DNA of 64,000 nucleotides from NC2004 sp050874905 (GCA_050874905.1 JBNMLP010000005.1:62001-126000), one strand, 5' to 3'; shown: positions 1-9,383, numbered from the stretch's first letter. The notes: generated by a model from the sequence alone, not told the origin. Numbers and translations are program-made.

Positions 1-927
1 GCCGCACATCTGGCGGATCGACGGTTCCAGATCATCCACAAGCTCCTGTCTGGTAATCTTCTGCTTGTCTCCCATAATGTCCTTATACTGCATCGTTTTT
101 CGCGTAGGAGGCATCATTTTGATCTTCTCTGCCGTATCAAAATCGATCAGATATTTCTGCACCAGCACCTCTGTTAATTTATCTCCGGCATAAGGGATCA
201 TTCCATATGCCACAATACTTCCATCTTTGGTAATACAGATATCGGATGTTCCCGCTCCAACATCTACCAGCGCAATATTTAACAGGCGGTACTGCTCCGG
301 GATTGCCACATTCATGGCAGCAATCGGCTCCAGTGTCAGATTAACAACTTCCAGTCCCGCTTCATGAACAGCTGCATAAAGCCCATCTACAACATCTTCC
401 GGAAGAAATGTTGCCAGCACCTCTGCCCCCACCTTGTGTGCCTTGTGTCCGATCAGATTCGTAATAGCATAGCCATTTAAAAAATAACGGACCACTGTAT
501 AACCAACACAGAAAAAGGTGACATCGCTGTCTTTTTCCATCACAATCTGTTCATTAGCACGCTCCACTCCAAGCATATCCAGAGAATACACCAGCTCATC
601 ATCTACCACGGTATCCTCTCCGAGTTCTTCTTCACATACACCAACCGCCGTTTTTAACACACGACCTGCGGCTGCGATACACACTTCCGTAAGCGTGATA
701 TGGAGTTTTTCTTCCAATGTCTCTTTCACCAGGCAAATGGTTTCCGCCACCTTGGAAATATCATGGATCTGTCCATCCATCATCGCTCTGGTTTCGTGAA
801 AGCGCTCCTCCTGTGCTACCACCTGAAAGCGGTTTCTGGCATCTTTATAGCCCACTGTTCCGACAATACTTCTCGTTCCTATATCCAGTCCAAAGACTAC
901 TTCCTGCCCGTTATAGATTGCTGGCAT
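1..927 (-). CDS. FtsA/PilM-family actin-like ATPase (3' part missing)
   Basis: The reading frame starts at an ATG at 927, preceded by a strong GGAGG inside the end of coaE, and runs off the left edge after 309 codons without a stop. The N-terminus has the phosphate-1 motif of the actin/Hsp70 fold (GLDIGTRSIVG, residues 14-24) and, near residue 233, a phosphate-2-like segment (ALVDVGAGTSD). This is the pattern of the FtsA/PilM family, which in FtsA tethers the FtsZ ring to the membrane. The start overlaps coaE by 17 bases, so the genes are probably translationally coupled. Whether it is the division FtsA or a paralogue cannot be told: the C-terminus is outside the window and no ftsZ is adjacent. 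Confidence 0.8.
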   Translation of the reverse strand, partial: MPAIYNGQEVVFGLDIGTRSIVGTVGYKDARNRFQVVAQEERFHETRAMMDGQIHDISKVAETICLVKETLEEKLHITLTEVCIAAAGRVLKTAVGVCEEELGEDTVVDDELVYSLDMLGVERANEQIVMEKDSDVTFFCVGYTVVRYFLNGYAITNLIGHKAHKVGAEVLATFLPEDVVDGLYAAVHEAGLEVVNLTLEPIAAMNVAIPEQYRLLNIALVDVGAGTSDICITKDGSIVAYGMIPYAGDKLTEVLVQKYLIDFDTAEKIKMMPPTRKTMQYKDIMGDKQKITRQELVDDLEPSIRQMCG

Positions 928-1525
928 CCGTTTCACCCTCCTGCTTTGTTCCCATTAATGCATGATCGACCTGCGCTCTCACCTCGTCCAGTGTCGTACT
1001 GTTATCAAGGACAACCTTACAATGGCGCACATACTCTTCCCGTGATAACTGTCTGCTCATGATCGACAGACACTTTTCTCTGGTATATCCCCGGTTTTCC
1101 ATCAGACGTTTGATCCTGATCTCATCCGCTGCATCCACATACCAAAATTCATCTACCACATCTTCATAGTGTTCTTCGATCAGCAGAGCTGCTTCGATCA
1201 CAATATGCAGATACTTGTCCTTGTTTTCTGCGATCAGGGAAAGAATCTTTTCCCGCACTGCCGGATGTACGATGGCATTGAGCTGCGACAGGCGTTTCTC
1301 ATCAGAAAATACAACCGATGCGACGCTGTTTCGATCCAATTGACCGTCTTCTCCCAAAATATCCGTGCCAAAGGCTTCCAGCATTTTGTTGTAGATCACG
1401 CCGCCCTTTTCCTGCAGACTTCTTGCAACATCATCTGCCAAGATCGTATAACAGCCTTTTTCCTGCAAATATTCCATTACGGCACTTTTTCCTGCACCGA
1501 TTCCACCTGTCAGTCCAATTACCAC
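911..1525 (-). CDS. coaE: Dephospho-CoA kinase
   Basis: CoaE phosphorylates the 3'-hydroxyl of dephospho-CoA with ATP, the last step of coenzyme A synthesis. The P-loop GGIGAGKS lies at residues 7-14, and the length (204 aa) is normal for the family. I prefer the GTG at 1525 over the GTG at 1534: AGAGG then sits 8 bases upstream, whereas it would touch the other codon. The gene lies 12 bases downstream of polA and overlaps the next gene by 17 bases, so it is in the middle of a leftward operon. polA-coaE adjacency is common in Firmicutes. Confidence 0.95.
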   Translation of the reverse strand: MVIGLTGGIGAGKSAVMEYLQEKGCYTILADDVARSLQEKGGVIYNKMLEAFGTDILGEDGQLDRNSVASVVFSDEKRLSQLNAIVHPAVREKILSLIAENKDKYLHIVIEAALLIEEHYEDVVDEFWYVDAADEIRIKRLMENRGYTREKCLSIMSRQLSREEYVRHCKVVLDNSTTLDEVRAQVDHALMGTKQEGETDASNL

Positions 1526-1537
1526 AGTTATCACCTC

Positions 1538-4399
1538 TTATTTTGCATCATACCAGGTAGCTCCGGTATGCATATCTATCACAAGCGGTACCTCCAGATC
1601 TGCAGCACCACTCATCGCTTCTTTTAAAATCTCCTGTACAACAGGAAGTTCTTCTTTTTTCGTTTCGATCAAAAGCTCATCATGGATCTGTAACACCAGC
1701 TTAGAAGAAAGCTTTCTCTTTGTCAGCTCCCGATAGGTGCGCAGCATGGCGATCTTCATAATATCCGCTGCGGTTCCCTGAATCGGGGAATTCATAGCAA
1801 CCCGTTCTCCAAAATTACGCTGGTTAAAATTGGAAGAATGAAGCTCCGGAATCGGACGGATTCGTCCAAACATCGTACGCACCGCTTCCTCTTTCCTACC
1901 CTCCTCGATCAAAGAATCCAAAAAGGCTTTGATCTTTGGATAGCTTGCAAAATAGGAATCCATATATGCAGCCGCTTCTTTTCTTGTAATGCCAAGATCC
2001 TCGCTCAATCCATGTGCGCTGATCCCATATACAATTCCAAAATTAACTGCCTTTGCATTTCTTCGCTGCAACGGAGTCACCTCGTCAAACGGCACATGGA
2101 ATACCTGCGATGCCGTCAGTGCGTGAATATCCTCTCCCGAAGTAAAGGCATGGATCAAATGCTCATCCTTTGACAAATGTGCCAGGATCCGAAGTTCGAT
2201 CTGGGAATAATCTGCATCCACAAACACATAGCCTTCCCTCGGATGAAATACCTTCCGGATCGCACGTCCCAGATCTGTACGCATCGGAATATTCTGCAGG
2301 TTCGGCTCTGTCGAACTGATGCGGCCCGTTGCCGTTACAGTCTGATGGAATTTGCCGTGAATCCGTCCATCCTCTCCGATAAATGCAGAAAGACCCTGCG
2401 CATAGGTGGAATATAATTTGGTAAGCTGGCGGTATTCCAAAACATCCGCCACCAGATCAGACTCTTTCTTCAGTTCATTTAATACCTCGGCATTGGTCGA
2501 ATATCCGGTCTTCGTTTTCTTGCGGCATGGCAGCTTTAATTCTTCAAACAACACAACTCCAAGCTGCTTTGGCGACTGGATATTAAACTCATGTCCGGCT
2601 TTTTCATAAATGGCATTCTGCAGTTTGGTAATGCTCACCATAAGCTGGTCGCCGTACTCTTTCAATGCCGCTTTATCGCACAAAATACCATTGCGTTCCA
2701 TCTCGACAAGCGTATATCTGGTCGGCATTTCAATCTCTACAAAAAGTGCATACATCTGCTGTTTTTTCAGTTCTTTTTTCAACTGGTCATAACAAAGGAA
2801 TGCCGCCTCAGCCTCCTCTGCCAGTACCCCGGTAAGCTCCTGCCGTTCCGGATCAGAAAGTTCAGAAAGCTCCCGTTTGAAAAGAATCTCCTGCCGTGAC
2901 CGGATCGGATGGGCATAGTCCATCGCAATCTCTTCCGGACGGTAAAGGGACTTTAACGGATTCAGCAGATACGCTGCCACAGAAAGATCGAATACCTTGG
3001 CATCCTCCTGCTCCTCCCGTGTGATCAGGGACGCAAAACACTCATCCGATAAACAAGCAAACTGCTCTTTGGAATCAAACGCAACAATCTGTACCGATGA
3101 AGTATAAAATTGTTCCAGATACGATGCAAGCTCTTCTTTGGAAAATCCCTGCTCCAAAAGAAGCACATACACTTCTCCTTCCTGATAAGAAAATGCCAGC
3201 CCCTGCATTGTTTCCTGTGCAAGAAGGGAAATGGCAGCCACACCATTTTTTATTGCCGCGGAGCATGCATCAGCAGCATCCTCTCTGGTACAGTAATGTA
3301 CGTGAAGAGGCTTCTCTGTTTTTTCTACTGTTCCATCAAAAAAGGCTGCATCGATCCGATCCAGAGAAAGGGACTGGAATTCCAGATCATGAAGCACCTG
3401 ATGAAATGCATCCGCATCAAGCTTTGTAGTCAGCGCAGCAAGCGTCACCTCCGGCAGCGCAATATCGCGCTTGATCAATGCAAGCTCTCCACTTAACATT
3501 GCTCCCTTTTCTCCTACCAGTTCCTCCTCGCTTTGTGCCAGCAGGTACTTAAATGGAGAACGGGCAATCCCGTACTGTTCCTTCCAGACCTTTTTGAGAT
3601 CATTTAATTCCTTTTCGGAAAGATCCCGGATGGAATCATAGAGCTGCTCGGCACTGTCAAAGGCGTTGGCAAGTGCGATTGCCGTCTTTTCCCCGATTCC
3701 TTTTACGCCCGGAATGTTGTCTGCACTATCTCCTGCAAACTGCTTCACCATCACCGTCTTTTCCGGAGCATAACCAAACTCCTCCTTGACCAGCTCTTTC
3801 GTCAGATAAAGCATGTTATCCGGTACGATATAATCACTCTGCTTGATCCCATGACGTTTGTAATATTCCTGTGCCTTCGCACTGCTTGGTGCAACCATCC
3901 AAAGATGCACCTGATCATCCACAAGCTGTAAATAATCCCGATCCTTTGTCATGATCTTCACCGGTACTTCATCCTTAAACTTAAGCGACAGACTTCCGGC
4001 ATAATCATCCGCCTCATATTCTTCGGAATAAAACTGTGTCACTCCGATCTTAGCAAGCATGTTCTGGCACAACACAAACTGCTGCGTCAGAGGCTTTGGA
4101 GTGTCCTTACGATTGCCTTTGTATGCATCGTAAAGCTTCCGGCGGAACGTATCTCTCGTCACATCCCAGCAGACCGCCAGATATTTCGGCTTTTGATACT
4201 GCAAAATAGACAGCAGTGTCTTGAAAAAGCCAAACACGCCATTGGTATATTCCCCATGACTTGTCTTCATCAGTTTATAATAATATTTTTCTTTCTCCTC
4301 TTCCGTCTTGGCATACAAGATCTCACGCGGAAGATTACCATAATACTGGGTCGATAACAGACTTGACCCATCTATGATCAACAAAAAGTCATTTGCCAT
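1538..4399 (-). CDS. polA: DNA polymerase I (5' nuclease, inactive exonuclease, polymerase)
   Basis: This 953-residue family A polymerase fills gaps and removes primers during replication and repair. The N-terminal 5'-nuclease domain (about 1-310) keeps its acidic metal ligands (EADDYAG, TKDRD) and the helix-hairpin-helix (PGVKGIGEKTA). In the polymerase domain, motif A (DADYSQIELR) is near 728, motif B (RRNAKAVNFGIVYG) near 778 and motif C (HDE) at 906-908. The middle 3'-5' exonuclease-like region lacks the DxE metal ligands, the stretch in their place reading AISLLAQET. Proofreading is therefore probably absent, as in Bacillus and Thermus Pol I. It is longer than the usual roughly 880 residues. 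The start at 4399 has AAGGAG 10 bases upstream and overlaps the previous gene by 11 bases. Confidence 0.97.
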   Translation of the reverse strand: MANDFLLIIDGSSLLSTQYYGNLPREILYAKTEEEKEKYYYKLMKTSHGEYTNGVFGFFKTLLSILQYQKPKYLAVCWDVTRDTFRRKLYDAYKGNRKDTPKPLTQQFVLCQNMLAKIGVTQFYSEEYEADDYAGSLSLKFKDEVPVKIMTKDRDYLQLVDDQVHLWMVAPSSAKAQEYYKRHGIKQSDYIVPDNMLYLTKELVKEEFGYAPEKTVMVKQFAGDSADNIPGVKGIGEKTAIALANAFDSAEQLYDSIRDLSEKELNDLKKVWKEQYGIARSPFKYLLAQSEEELVGEKGAMLSGELALIKRDIALPEVTLAALTTKLDADAFHQVLHDLEFQSLSLDRIDAAFFDGTVEKTEKPLHVHYCTREDAADACSAAIKNGVAAISLLAQETMQGLAFSYQEGEVYVLLLEQGFSKEELASYLEQFYTSSVQIVAFDSKEQFACLSDECFASLITREEQEDAKVFDLSVAAYLLNPLKSLYRPEEIAMDYAHPIRSRQEILFKRELSELSDPERQELTGVLAEEAEAAFLCYDQLKKELKKQQMYALFVEIEMPTRYTLVEMERNGILCDKAALKEYGDQLMVSITKLQNAIYEKAGHEFNIQSPKQLGVVLFEELKLPCRKKTKTGYSTNAEVLNELKKESDLVADVLEYRQLTKLYSTYAQGLSAFIGEDGRIHGKFHQTVTATGRISSTEPNLQNIPMRTDLGRAIRKVFHPREGYVFVDADYSQIELRILAHLSKDEHLIHAFTSGEDIHALTASQVFHVPFDEVTPLQRRNAKAVNFGIVYGISAHGLSEDLGITRKEAAAYMDSYFASYPKIKAFLDSLIEEGRKEEAVRTMFGRIRPIPELHSSNFNQRNFGERVAMNSPIQGTAADIMKIAMLRTYRELTKRKLSSKLVLQIHDELLIETKKEELPVVQEILKEAMSGAADLEVPLVIDMHTGATWYDAK

Positions 4400-4853
4400 A
4401 TCTCATGATCTCCTTTAATGAAGGTGGTACATACCCGGTATCATCAAACAAATACTCCTTCGAGGAGTGATAAAAATAGCAGCTTCCCCGTTCCAGAATC
4501 TGCTGTTTCATCACTTTCTGCTGATGATCTCTCTGCTCAAAATATCCCATGAAAATGCCGAAAATACTGATCACAAATCCAAGGATCAAAAGCTGCAGCC
4601 GCATATACCATTGTCTGTGAATATGGGACAATTGGCGTTTCAATTGATTTTTCAGTTCTGCCTGATAATCCACCCCGATGTGTTCACCCTTTTCTAACCG
4701 ACGCACACCCTCCAGCATGATATAGTGAATCTCCAGCTCCTCCGCACAATCCGGGCAGGAATTGATATGCTTAATAAAAGGTTCTAATTCCTCAGCATCC
4801 AGCTTTCCATCCATATAGAGTGGAATTCTGGAACTAGCACCTTTGCAATCCAT
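4389..4853 (-). CDS. Zinc-finger (anti-sigma-like) single-pass membrane protein
   Basis: This 154-residue protein has an N-terminal HxxxCxxC zinc-finger signature (HINSCPDC, about residues 29-36), a linker, one membrane segment (about 88-108) and a short C-terminal tail. The layout matches the zf-HC2 family, which includes anti-sigma factors that hold a sigma factor at the membrane. No sigma factor gene lies next to it, so that role is inference only. The ATG at 4853 has GGGAGG at good spacing, which argues against a longer TTG start. It is the first gene of the polA-coaE-FtsA-like run and overlaps polA by 11 bases. Confidence 0.7.
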   Translation of the reverse strand: MDCKGASSRIPLYMDGKLDAEELEPFIKHINSCPDCAEELEIHYIMLEGVRRLEKGEHIGVDYQAELKNQLKRQLSHIHRQWYMRLQLLILGFVISIFGIFMGYFEQRDHQQKVMKQQILERGSCYFYHSSKEYLFDDTGYVPPSLKEIMRYGK

Positions 4854-4887
4854 TCCGACACCTCCCAAACATCACAGTCTTATTTAC

Positions 4888-4915
4888 ATTATAGCATAAA
4901 ACAATAAAAAACCAA
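4888..4915 (-). promoter_or_regulatory. Extended -10 promoter for the zf-HC2-polA-coaE operon
   Basis: On the minus strand, TATAAT (4888-4893) is preceded by TGC, giving an extended -10, with a weak TTGGTT (4910-4915) 16 bases upstream. It lies 35 bases ahead of the zinc-finger gene start. Confidence 0.55.
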
Positions 4916-4950
4916 ACGTGAAACTTCCGCCAATTTTGTCAAATTTCATG

Positions 4951-4979
4951 TTGACTTCTATACGAAAATAGCATATAAT
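4951..4979 (+). promoter_or_regulatory. Sigma-70-type promoter of tRNA-Leu
   Basis: TTGACT (4951-4956) and a perfect TATAAT (4974-4979) are separated by 17 bases. Transcription would start near 4986, about 25 bases before the tRNA. Confidence 0.85.
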
Positions 4980-5010
4980 ATCATTCGTTGAGTGACGTTT
5001 TCGTGACTTT

Positions 5011-5094
5011 GCGGATGTGGCGGAACTGGCAGACGCACAAGACTCAAAATCTTGCGGTGGTGACATCGTGTGGGTTCAAGTCCCACCATCCGCA
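5011..5094 (+). tRNA. tRNA-Leu (anticodon CAA)
   Basis: An 84-nt class II tRNA. The acceptor stem GCGGATG pairs with CATCCGC and is followed by discriminator A. The anticodon stem CAAGA/TCTTG encloses the loop CTCAAAA, giving anticodon CAA, which reads UUG leucine. A long variable arm separates it from the T arm (GTGGG/CCCAC around TTCAAGT). The CCA end is not encoded. It is a single-gene unit with its own promoter and terminator. Confidence 0.97.
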
Positions 5095-5096
5095 TC

Positions 5097-5127
5097 AGAC
5101 CTTTTCTTTTCAGAAAGGGTCTTTTTT
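5097..5127 (+). terminator. Intrinsic terminator of tRNA-Leu
   Basis: An 11-bp stem (AGACCTTTTCT with AGAAAGGGTCT, one G-U pair) around a short loop, followed by a T run, immediately after the tRNA. Confidence 0.85.
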
Positions 5128-5145
5128 CTTGTCAGAATTCCAGAA

Positions 5146-5177
5146 AAGAACCAGCCGGATACGGCTGGTTCTTTTTT
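5146..5177. terminator. Bidirectional-looking hairpin terminator
   Basis: A perfect 12-bp stem (AAGAACCAGCCG with CGGCTGGTTCTT) around GATA, with T runs in both readings. It terminates the leftward YhgE operon, whose last stop codon lies at 5176-5178, and could back up the tRNA terminator. Confidence 0.85.
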
Positions 5178-6822
5178 ATACCATAAGGTCTGATTTTTCT
5201 TTACTCTTTTCTATCAATTCATTTAATCCCACAAACGGAATCCTTAAGATCAGTCCAATGAACAAGGATGCCGCCACAAACGCAAACATTTTCAGGATTG
5301 CAATCCAGAAATCGTTGGCATACATACCACTTACACACTCTTTTAAGGCTTTCATACAGTAAGTAAACGGCATGAAGTTATAGAGTTTGCGGAAAAATTC
5401 CGGTAATACCTCCATCGGGAACGTTCCACCCGCTCCCGCTACCTGAAGTACCATGATCACAACCGCAAGTGCTTCTCCGATATTGCCAAAAGCAAAAGTC
5501 AGCGAATAGATCAGGATCGTAAAGGTAAAGCTGGTCATGGCTGCACCCAGCCAGAACAAAAACGGATGTACACATTGAATCCGCAAGAAGCAGATATCAC
5601 CGAGAACACAGATCAAAGTCTGGATCTGTCCGATCAGAAAGAAAATAAAAAATCTTCCGAAATACGCTTCCCACGGCTTTAAATTCCGCACATTGGCAAT
5701 CGGCTTTACTTTTGTATGAAGAATGGCAACTAAGATCAAGGATCCTACCCAGATTGCAAGCACCGTATAAAAGGATGCCATTGCCGAACCATAATTCTTC
5801 GTTTTATATACCGGACAATTTTTCAGATTCACAAAGGAAGAAAAATACTCTCCCACCTTCTCCGGTTCATTTTCCAGAATAGAAACAAAGTTTTTCACCT
5901 CTTCATTTTCCGAAGTGTCTTTGACTTTTTGTTTGGACTGTTTGATCATCCTCTTCAGATCAAGCAGCATTTCTTTCGTGGAGGCCAGGTCTTCCTTCCC
6001 TTCCCCAAGCAGGGAAATATAATCCTCCAGACGCACTGTCATGGTCTGCACATTCGTCAGGATCGTAGTTGATCCAGATAACTGTGTCAGATCCTTCTGG
6101 ATATCCTTTACCATCTTTGGAGTTAATGCACTTAACGTGGAAAGCGTCTGGCTTCCGGACTCCGCCGCCTGCTCCATGGATTCTACCATACGGATATTTT
6201 TGTCAATTTCTTTTTCTAAAAGATTCAATGCATCATTGGAACCTGTCAGGATTCCATCGCTTTCATCTATCTTTTTTAAAGTATCTCCAAGCTGCACTGC
6301 CACCTTTGTGATCGTACCAAATACTTCTGCATTTACCTGCGTTTCCACAGCAGATTTTGCCTTTGAGGTGATCTTCGTCGCAATCGCATTTTTCTTTTCA
6401 TTGGAATAATACGTGATCGTTCCGCCGGAAGTATCCCCATCCAAAATGGCGGCAATATCTTCGGTGAAGGTTTCCGGAATGATGAGTGCTGCATAGTAAT
6501 CACCGCTATATACACCATTGATCGCCCTTCTCTCATCCTCGGTAAACACCCAGCCAATCGTCTTGTTGTTCTCCAGTGCAGACACGACGGAGTCACCAAT
6601 GCAGACCTGATAATCCTTTATTTTCATTCCTTTGTCGTTGGAAAATACCGCAATTTTTAAGTTACCGGTTGCCTCCTCAGAATATGGATCCCAGTTGGAA
6701 TTGATATTAAACCAGGCATACAAAGACGGCAGAATGGCAAGACCCATAACGACTACCAGTGCCACTACATTGGTGAGTATCTGGTTGCAGTCATGCAGTA
6801 TGATCTTAAGAATGTTCTTCAT
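5176..6822 (-). CDS. YhgE/Pip-family membrane protein (second copy)
   Basis: This 548-residue protein has one N-terminal membrane segment (about 15-38), a large extracytoplasmic region rich in coiled coil (about 40-345) and a C-terminal block of about five membrane segments resembling an ABC-2 permease. The segment GLAILPSLYAWFNI after the first helix is a hallmark of the YhgE/Pip family, which includes the lactococcal phage infection protein Pip and is related to EsaA/YueB of type VII secretion. I moved the start to the ATG at 6822: AGGAGG is well placed there, and MKNILKII aligns with the paralogue at 7275-9374. It overlaps the upstream gene by 17 bases. No EssC or WXG100 gene is present, so a secretion role is speculative. 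Confidence 0.85.
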   Translation of the reverse strand: MKNILKIILHDCNQILTNVVALVVVMGLAILPSLYAWFNINSNWDPYSEEATGNLKIAVFSNDKGMKIKDYQVCIGDSVVSALENNKTIGWVFTEDERRAINGVYSGDYYAALIIPETFTEDIAAILDGDTSGGTITYYSNEKKNAIATKITSKAKSAVETQVNAEVFGTITKVAVQLGDTLKKIDESDGILTGSNDALNLLEKEIDKNIRMVESMEQAAESGSQTLSTLSALTPKMVKDIQKDLTQLSGSTTILTNVQTMTVRLEDYISLLGEGKEDLASTKEMLLDLKRMIKQSKQKVKDTSENEEVKNFVSILENEPEKVGEYFSSFVNLKNCPVYKTKNYGSAMASFYTVLAIWVGSLILVAILHTKVKPIANVRNLKPWEAYFGRFFIFFLIGQIQTLICVLGDICFLRIQCVHPFLFWLGAAMTSFTFTILIYSLTFAFGNIGEALAVVIMVLQVAGAGGTFPMEVLPEFFRKLYNFMPFTYCMKALKECVSGMYANDFWIAILKMFAFVAASLFIGLILRIPFVGLNELIEKSKEKSDLMV

Positions 6823-7264
6823 CCTCAGACTCCTCCTTTTCTTTTCGTCCGGAAAGGAACTCATTTACTTTCGCTTTCCCCTGCTCGATCCGGTCATCTT
6901 TTTTCGCTTCCAGCATTTTGAGTGTATCTACCAGATTGGAACCTAATGCCTCTGCATTTTCTCCGATCAGACCTGTAACCTCTTTCTCCTGGTTACTGAC
7001 CTCTGCGATCTTTTCCTGCAGATTGAAATCTGTATATTCCACATAGATCAGATAAATGGAAATGGCAAACAGCGATACGATCCAGAGTACCAGAAAGATT
7101 ACCTTTTCACTGTCTGTGACAAACATTAAAAACAAAAAGATGAGTGGAACAAAGATCAGGCATTTGATCCCCGCTTTGATCCTTCTCTGGTTCGCCACAT
7201 GAATTTCTTCCTCATATTGTTTCAAAGAATGAAACATCTTCTCATATTTCTCTTCGTTTGACAT
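6806..7264 (-). CDS. Small two-helix membrane protein between YhgE genes
   Basis: I do not recognise a named family. The 152 residues contain a charged N-terminus, two adjacent membrane segments (about 31-50 and 54-74), and a hydrophilic, probably helical C-terminal half ending in an acidic tail. It is 10 bases downstream of one YhgE gene and overlaps the other by 17 bases, so it is very likely co-translated with both and may be part of the same membrane assembly. That role is inferred from gene order only. Confidence 0.75.
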   Translation of the reverse strand: MSNEEKYEKMFHSLKQYEEEIHVANQRRIKAGIKCLIFVPLIFLFLMFVTDSEKVIFLVLWIVSLFAISIYLIYVEYTDFNLQEKIAEVSNQEKEVTGLIGENAEALGSNLVDTLKMLEAKKDDRIEQGKAKVNEFLSGRKEKEESEDEEHS

Positions 7265-7274
7265 ATCATTCCTC

Positions 7275-9374
7275 CTACATAAATCCTGTGTCCTTCATAC
7301 GACGCTCCACAAAATGGTATACCTTGATAAATGGCAACCGGATGACCAGTCCTACCAAAAGGGACGCCACTGCAAATAACAACAACTGCATCAGATAGAT
7401 CAGATAATCATGCTCATACATTCCACATAATGCCTCACGCATCGCATTGATCGAATACGGGAACGGAAAGAAGATATATACCTTCTGATAAAATTCCGGT
7501 AAGATCTCGATCGGATACGTTCCACTTGATCCTGCGATCTGGATTACAACCAATACTACGACCAATGCCTTTCCGATATCGCCAAACGCGATCGTGCAGG
7601 AATAGATCAAAATCATAAATGTAAAGCTTGCGATGGAGGATGCCAGCATAAACCGCGGAACCGACAGACATTGGATATGAAGCAGATTCAGATCTCCCCA
7701 TACAATGACCGCCGCCTGAAACTGTCCCAGCAAAAAGAACAGAAGAAAACGTCCTAAGAACAGCTCATGCGGTTTTGGATTGACCAGTCCCTCCTTGCTT
7801 GGATTTACCTTGATCAGTGCCACTAAGAAAATGCCACCCACCCAGAGGGCAAGCGTAGTATAAAATGGTGCAACTCCGGTTCCGTAATTTTCAACCGGAT
7901 AAATTGCCTTGGTTTCAATCTTGACCGGTGTGGCGAAAAATTCCCCATATCCTTCCGGATCACCCTTTAAAAATTCTTTAAATTTAGTCACGATCTCACT
8001 GCTGCTCATCTGCTGAATCGTAGAATTCAGATCACTCACCGACTGTTCGACATCATCCAGAGAATTAGAGATTCCTTTCAGACTGCCATCTAAAGACTGT
8101 ACCCCGGACTGTGCACCGGTTAAAACCTGTTCTAATATGACCATATCCTCCGATACGCTCTCAAGCATGGAAGACAGATCTGTCGTGATCGTATTTACCT
8201 TTTTGGAGATGTGCTGCATCAGAGGGTCTAATACGTTATCATAATGACTTTCCAGATCCTCCAGCGTCTCCTGCCACATCGCCTCCTGCTGCTTCGTATA
8301 AGCATCCTTCTGACTGCCCATATTTTTCTGCAGCGTTGCGATGAAGCGATCCAGTGTCTGGATCTGTGTTTCTAAAAGAGAGCTTGCATAACTGTAATTC
8401 TTCTGTCCATCACTGACAGAAGAAGACAGAAGCCGCATGGTATCCAGCATATTGGAAAGTCCGGTTCTGGCATCTTTTAAATAGGCAACCGCCCGCTTGT
8501 AGTACGTGTTTTTCTGAGCAGTCTTTTTCGCATTGACTGCCTTATATACCTGTGTCAATGCCGATGTCATCGACTGGCTCACCTGATTGTCCAGTGTCAC
8601 AATGTGGTCAGAAAGATCAGACGCATCTGCTTTTTTCAGTTTGGTGCTGCTCTTATCCGCCGTCTGTTTCGCCGTAGACAGCTCACTTTTTGCGGCATCC
8701 AAAGACGCCACCATACGCTCATCCGCTACAACGAGCGTGTCCACCAGCTCCCGATAGCTGGCAAGCTGTTTGGAAAGCCGTTTCAGTTTCTTATTCAGCT
8801 TCTTTCCTACGGAATCCGAATCCTGACTCTCTACTGCTTCGCCCTCTTTCTCAAACAGGTTCGTTACCAGAATACTGATATACATCTCATTGATGTTATT
8901 TTTCAGATTCGATACCGCCGTATCCGTGATCTTGATTGCAACGGCATTCTTTTTCTCATTGTCGTAATAATAGACTTTCGGGCGTTTTAACCCTTCTAAT
9001 ACACCCTCATACATGCACTTGGAGAAGTCTTTGGAAAATACTACTGCCGCATAATACTCGCCGCTCTTGACTCCTTCTTTTGCCTTTGCTCTCGTGGTAT
9101 CCACCCAGTGAATACTCTTATTTTCTTTTAAATTTTTAAGAATTTCCTCGCTGACATTCTGGTTCTCTCCGTCGGCATTGATGTATCCGAGATCTTCCGA
9201 TGCTACGGCAATCTTAATGTCTTCCGTATTACCATACGGATCTGTGTTGGAATAAATGTTAAGCCATGCGTACAGGGCAGGCAGAATACATAATCCGATC
9301 GCGATCACAAACACAAAAAAATGCGTAAAAAGTGCTTTCAGATCGCGACACAAAATGATCTTAATGTTCTTCAT
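7275..9374 (-). CDS. YhgE/Pip-family membrane protein (first copy)
   Basis: A 699-residue paralogue of the protein at 5176-6822. One N-terminal membrane segment is followed by the family motif ILPALYAWLNI, a long extracytoplasmic region (about 40-480) predicted as coiled coil and rich in Ser, Gln and Asp, and a C-terminal domain of about five membrane helices. The two proteins align closely in both membrane parts, but this one has a longer external stalk (about 150 residues more). GAGGTG precedes the ATG at 9374. It is separated from the upstream Fn3 surface protein by only 9 bases, suggesting co-transcription. In this family the extracytoplasmic domain can serve as a phage receptor; its normal function is unknown to me. 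Confidence 0.87.
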   Translation of the reverse strand: MKNIKIILCRDLKALFTHFFVFVIAIGLCILPALYAWLNIYSNTDPYGNTEDIKIAVASEDLGYINADGENQNVSEEILKNLKENKSIHWVDTTRAKAKEGVKSGEYYAAVVFSKDFSKCMYEGVLEGLKRPKVYYYDNEKKNAVAIKITDTAVSNLKNNINEMYISILVTNLFEKEGEAVESQDSDSVGKKLNKKLKRLSKQLASYRELVDTLVVADERMVASLDAAKSELSTAKQTADKSSTKLKKADASDLSDHIVTLDNQVSQSMTSALTQVYKAVNAKKTAQKNTYYKRAVAYLKDARTGLSNMLDTMRLLSSSVSDGQKNYSYASSLLETQIQTLDRFIATLQKNMGSQKDAYTKQQEAMWQETLEDLESHYDNVLDPLMQHISKKVNTITTDLSSMLESVSEDMVILEQVLTGAQSGVQSLDGSLKGISNSLDDVEQSVSDLNSTIQQMSSSEIVTKFKEFLKGDPEGYGEFFATPVKIETKAIYPVENYGTGVAPFYTTLALWVGGIFLVALIKVNPSKEGLVNPKPHELFLGRFLLFFLLGQFQAAVIVWGDLNLLHIQCLSVPRFMLASSIASFTFMILIYSCTIAFGDIGKALVVVLVVIQIAGSSGTYPIEILPEFYQKVYIFFPFPYSINAMREALCGMYEHDYLIYLMQLLLFAVASLLVGLVIRLPFIKVYHFVERRMKDTGFM

Positions 9375-9383
9375 TGTTCACCT

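Noticed and set aside
4988..5362. Plus-strand ORF of 124 codons
   Set aside because: It runs through the tRNA-Leu gene, its terminator and into the antisense of the YhgE gene.
5176..9374. Type VII secretion locus
   Set aside because: YhgE proteins alone do not show it; EssC-like ATPase and WXG100 proteins are not found in the window.
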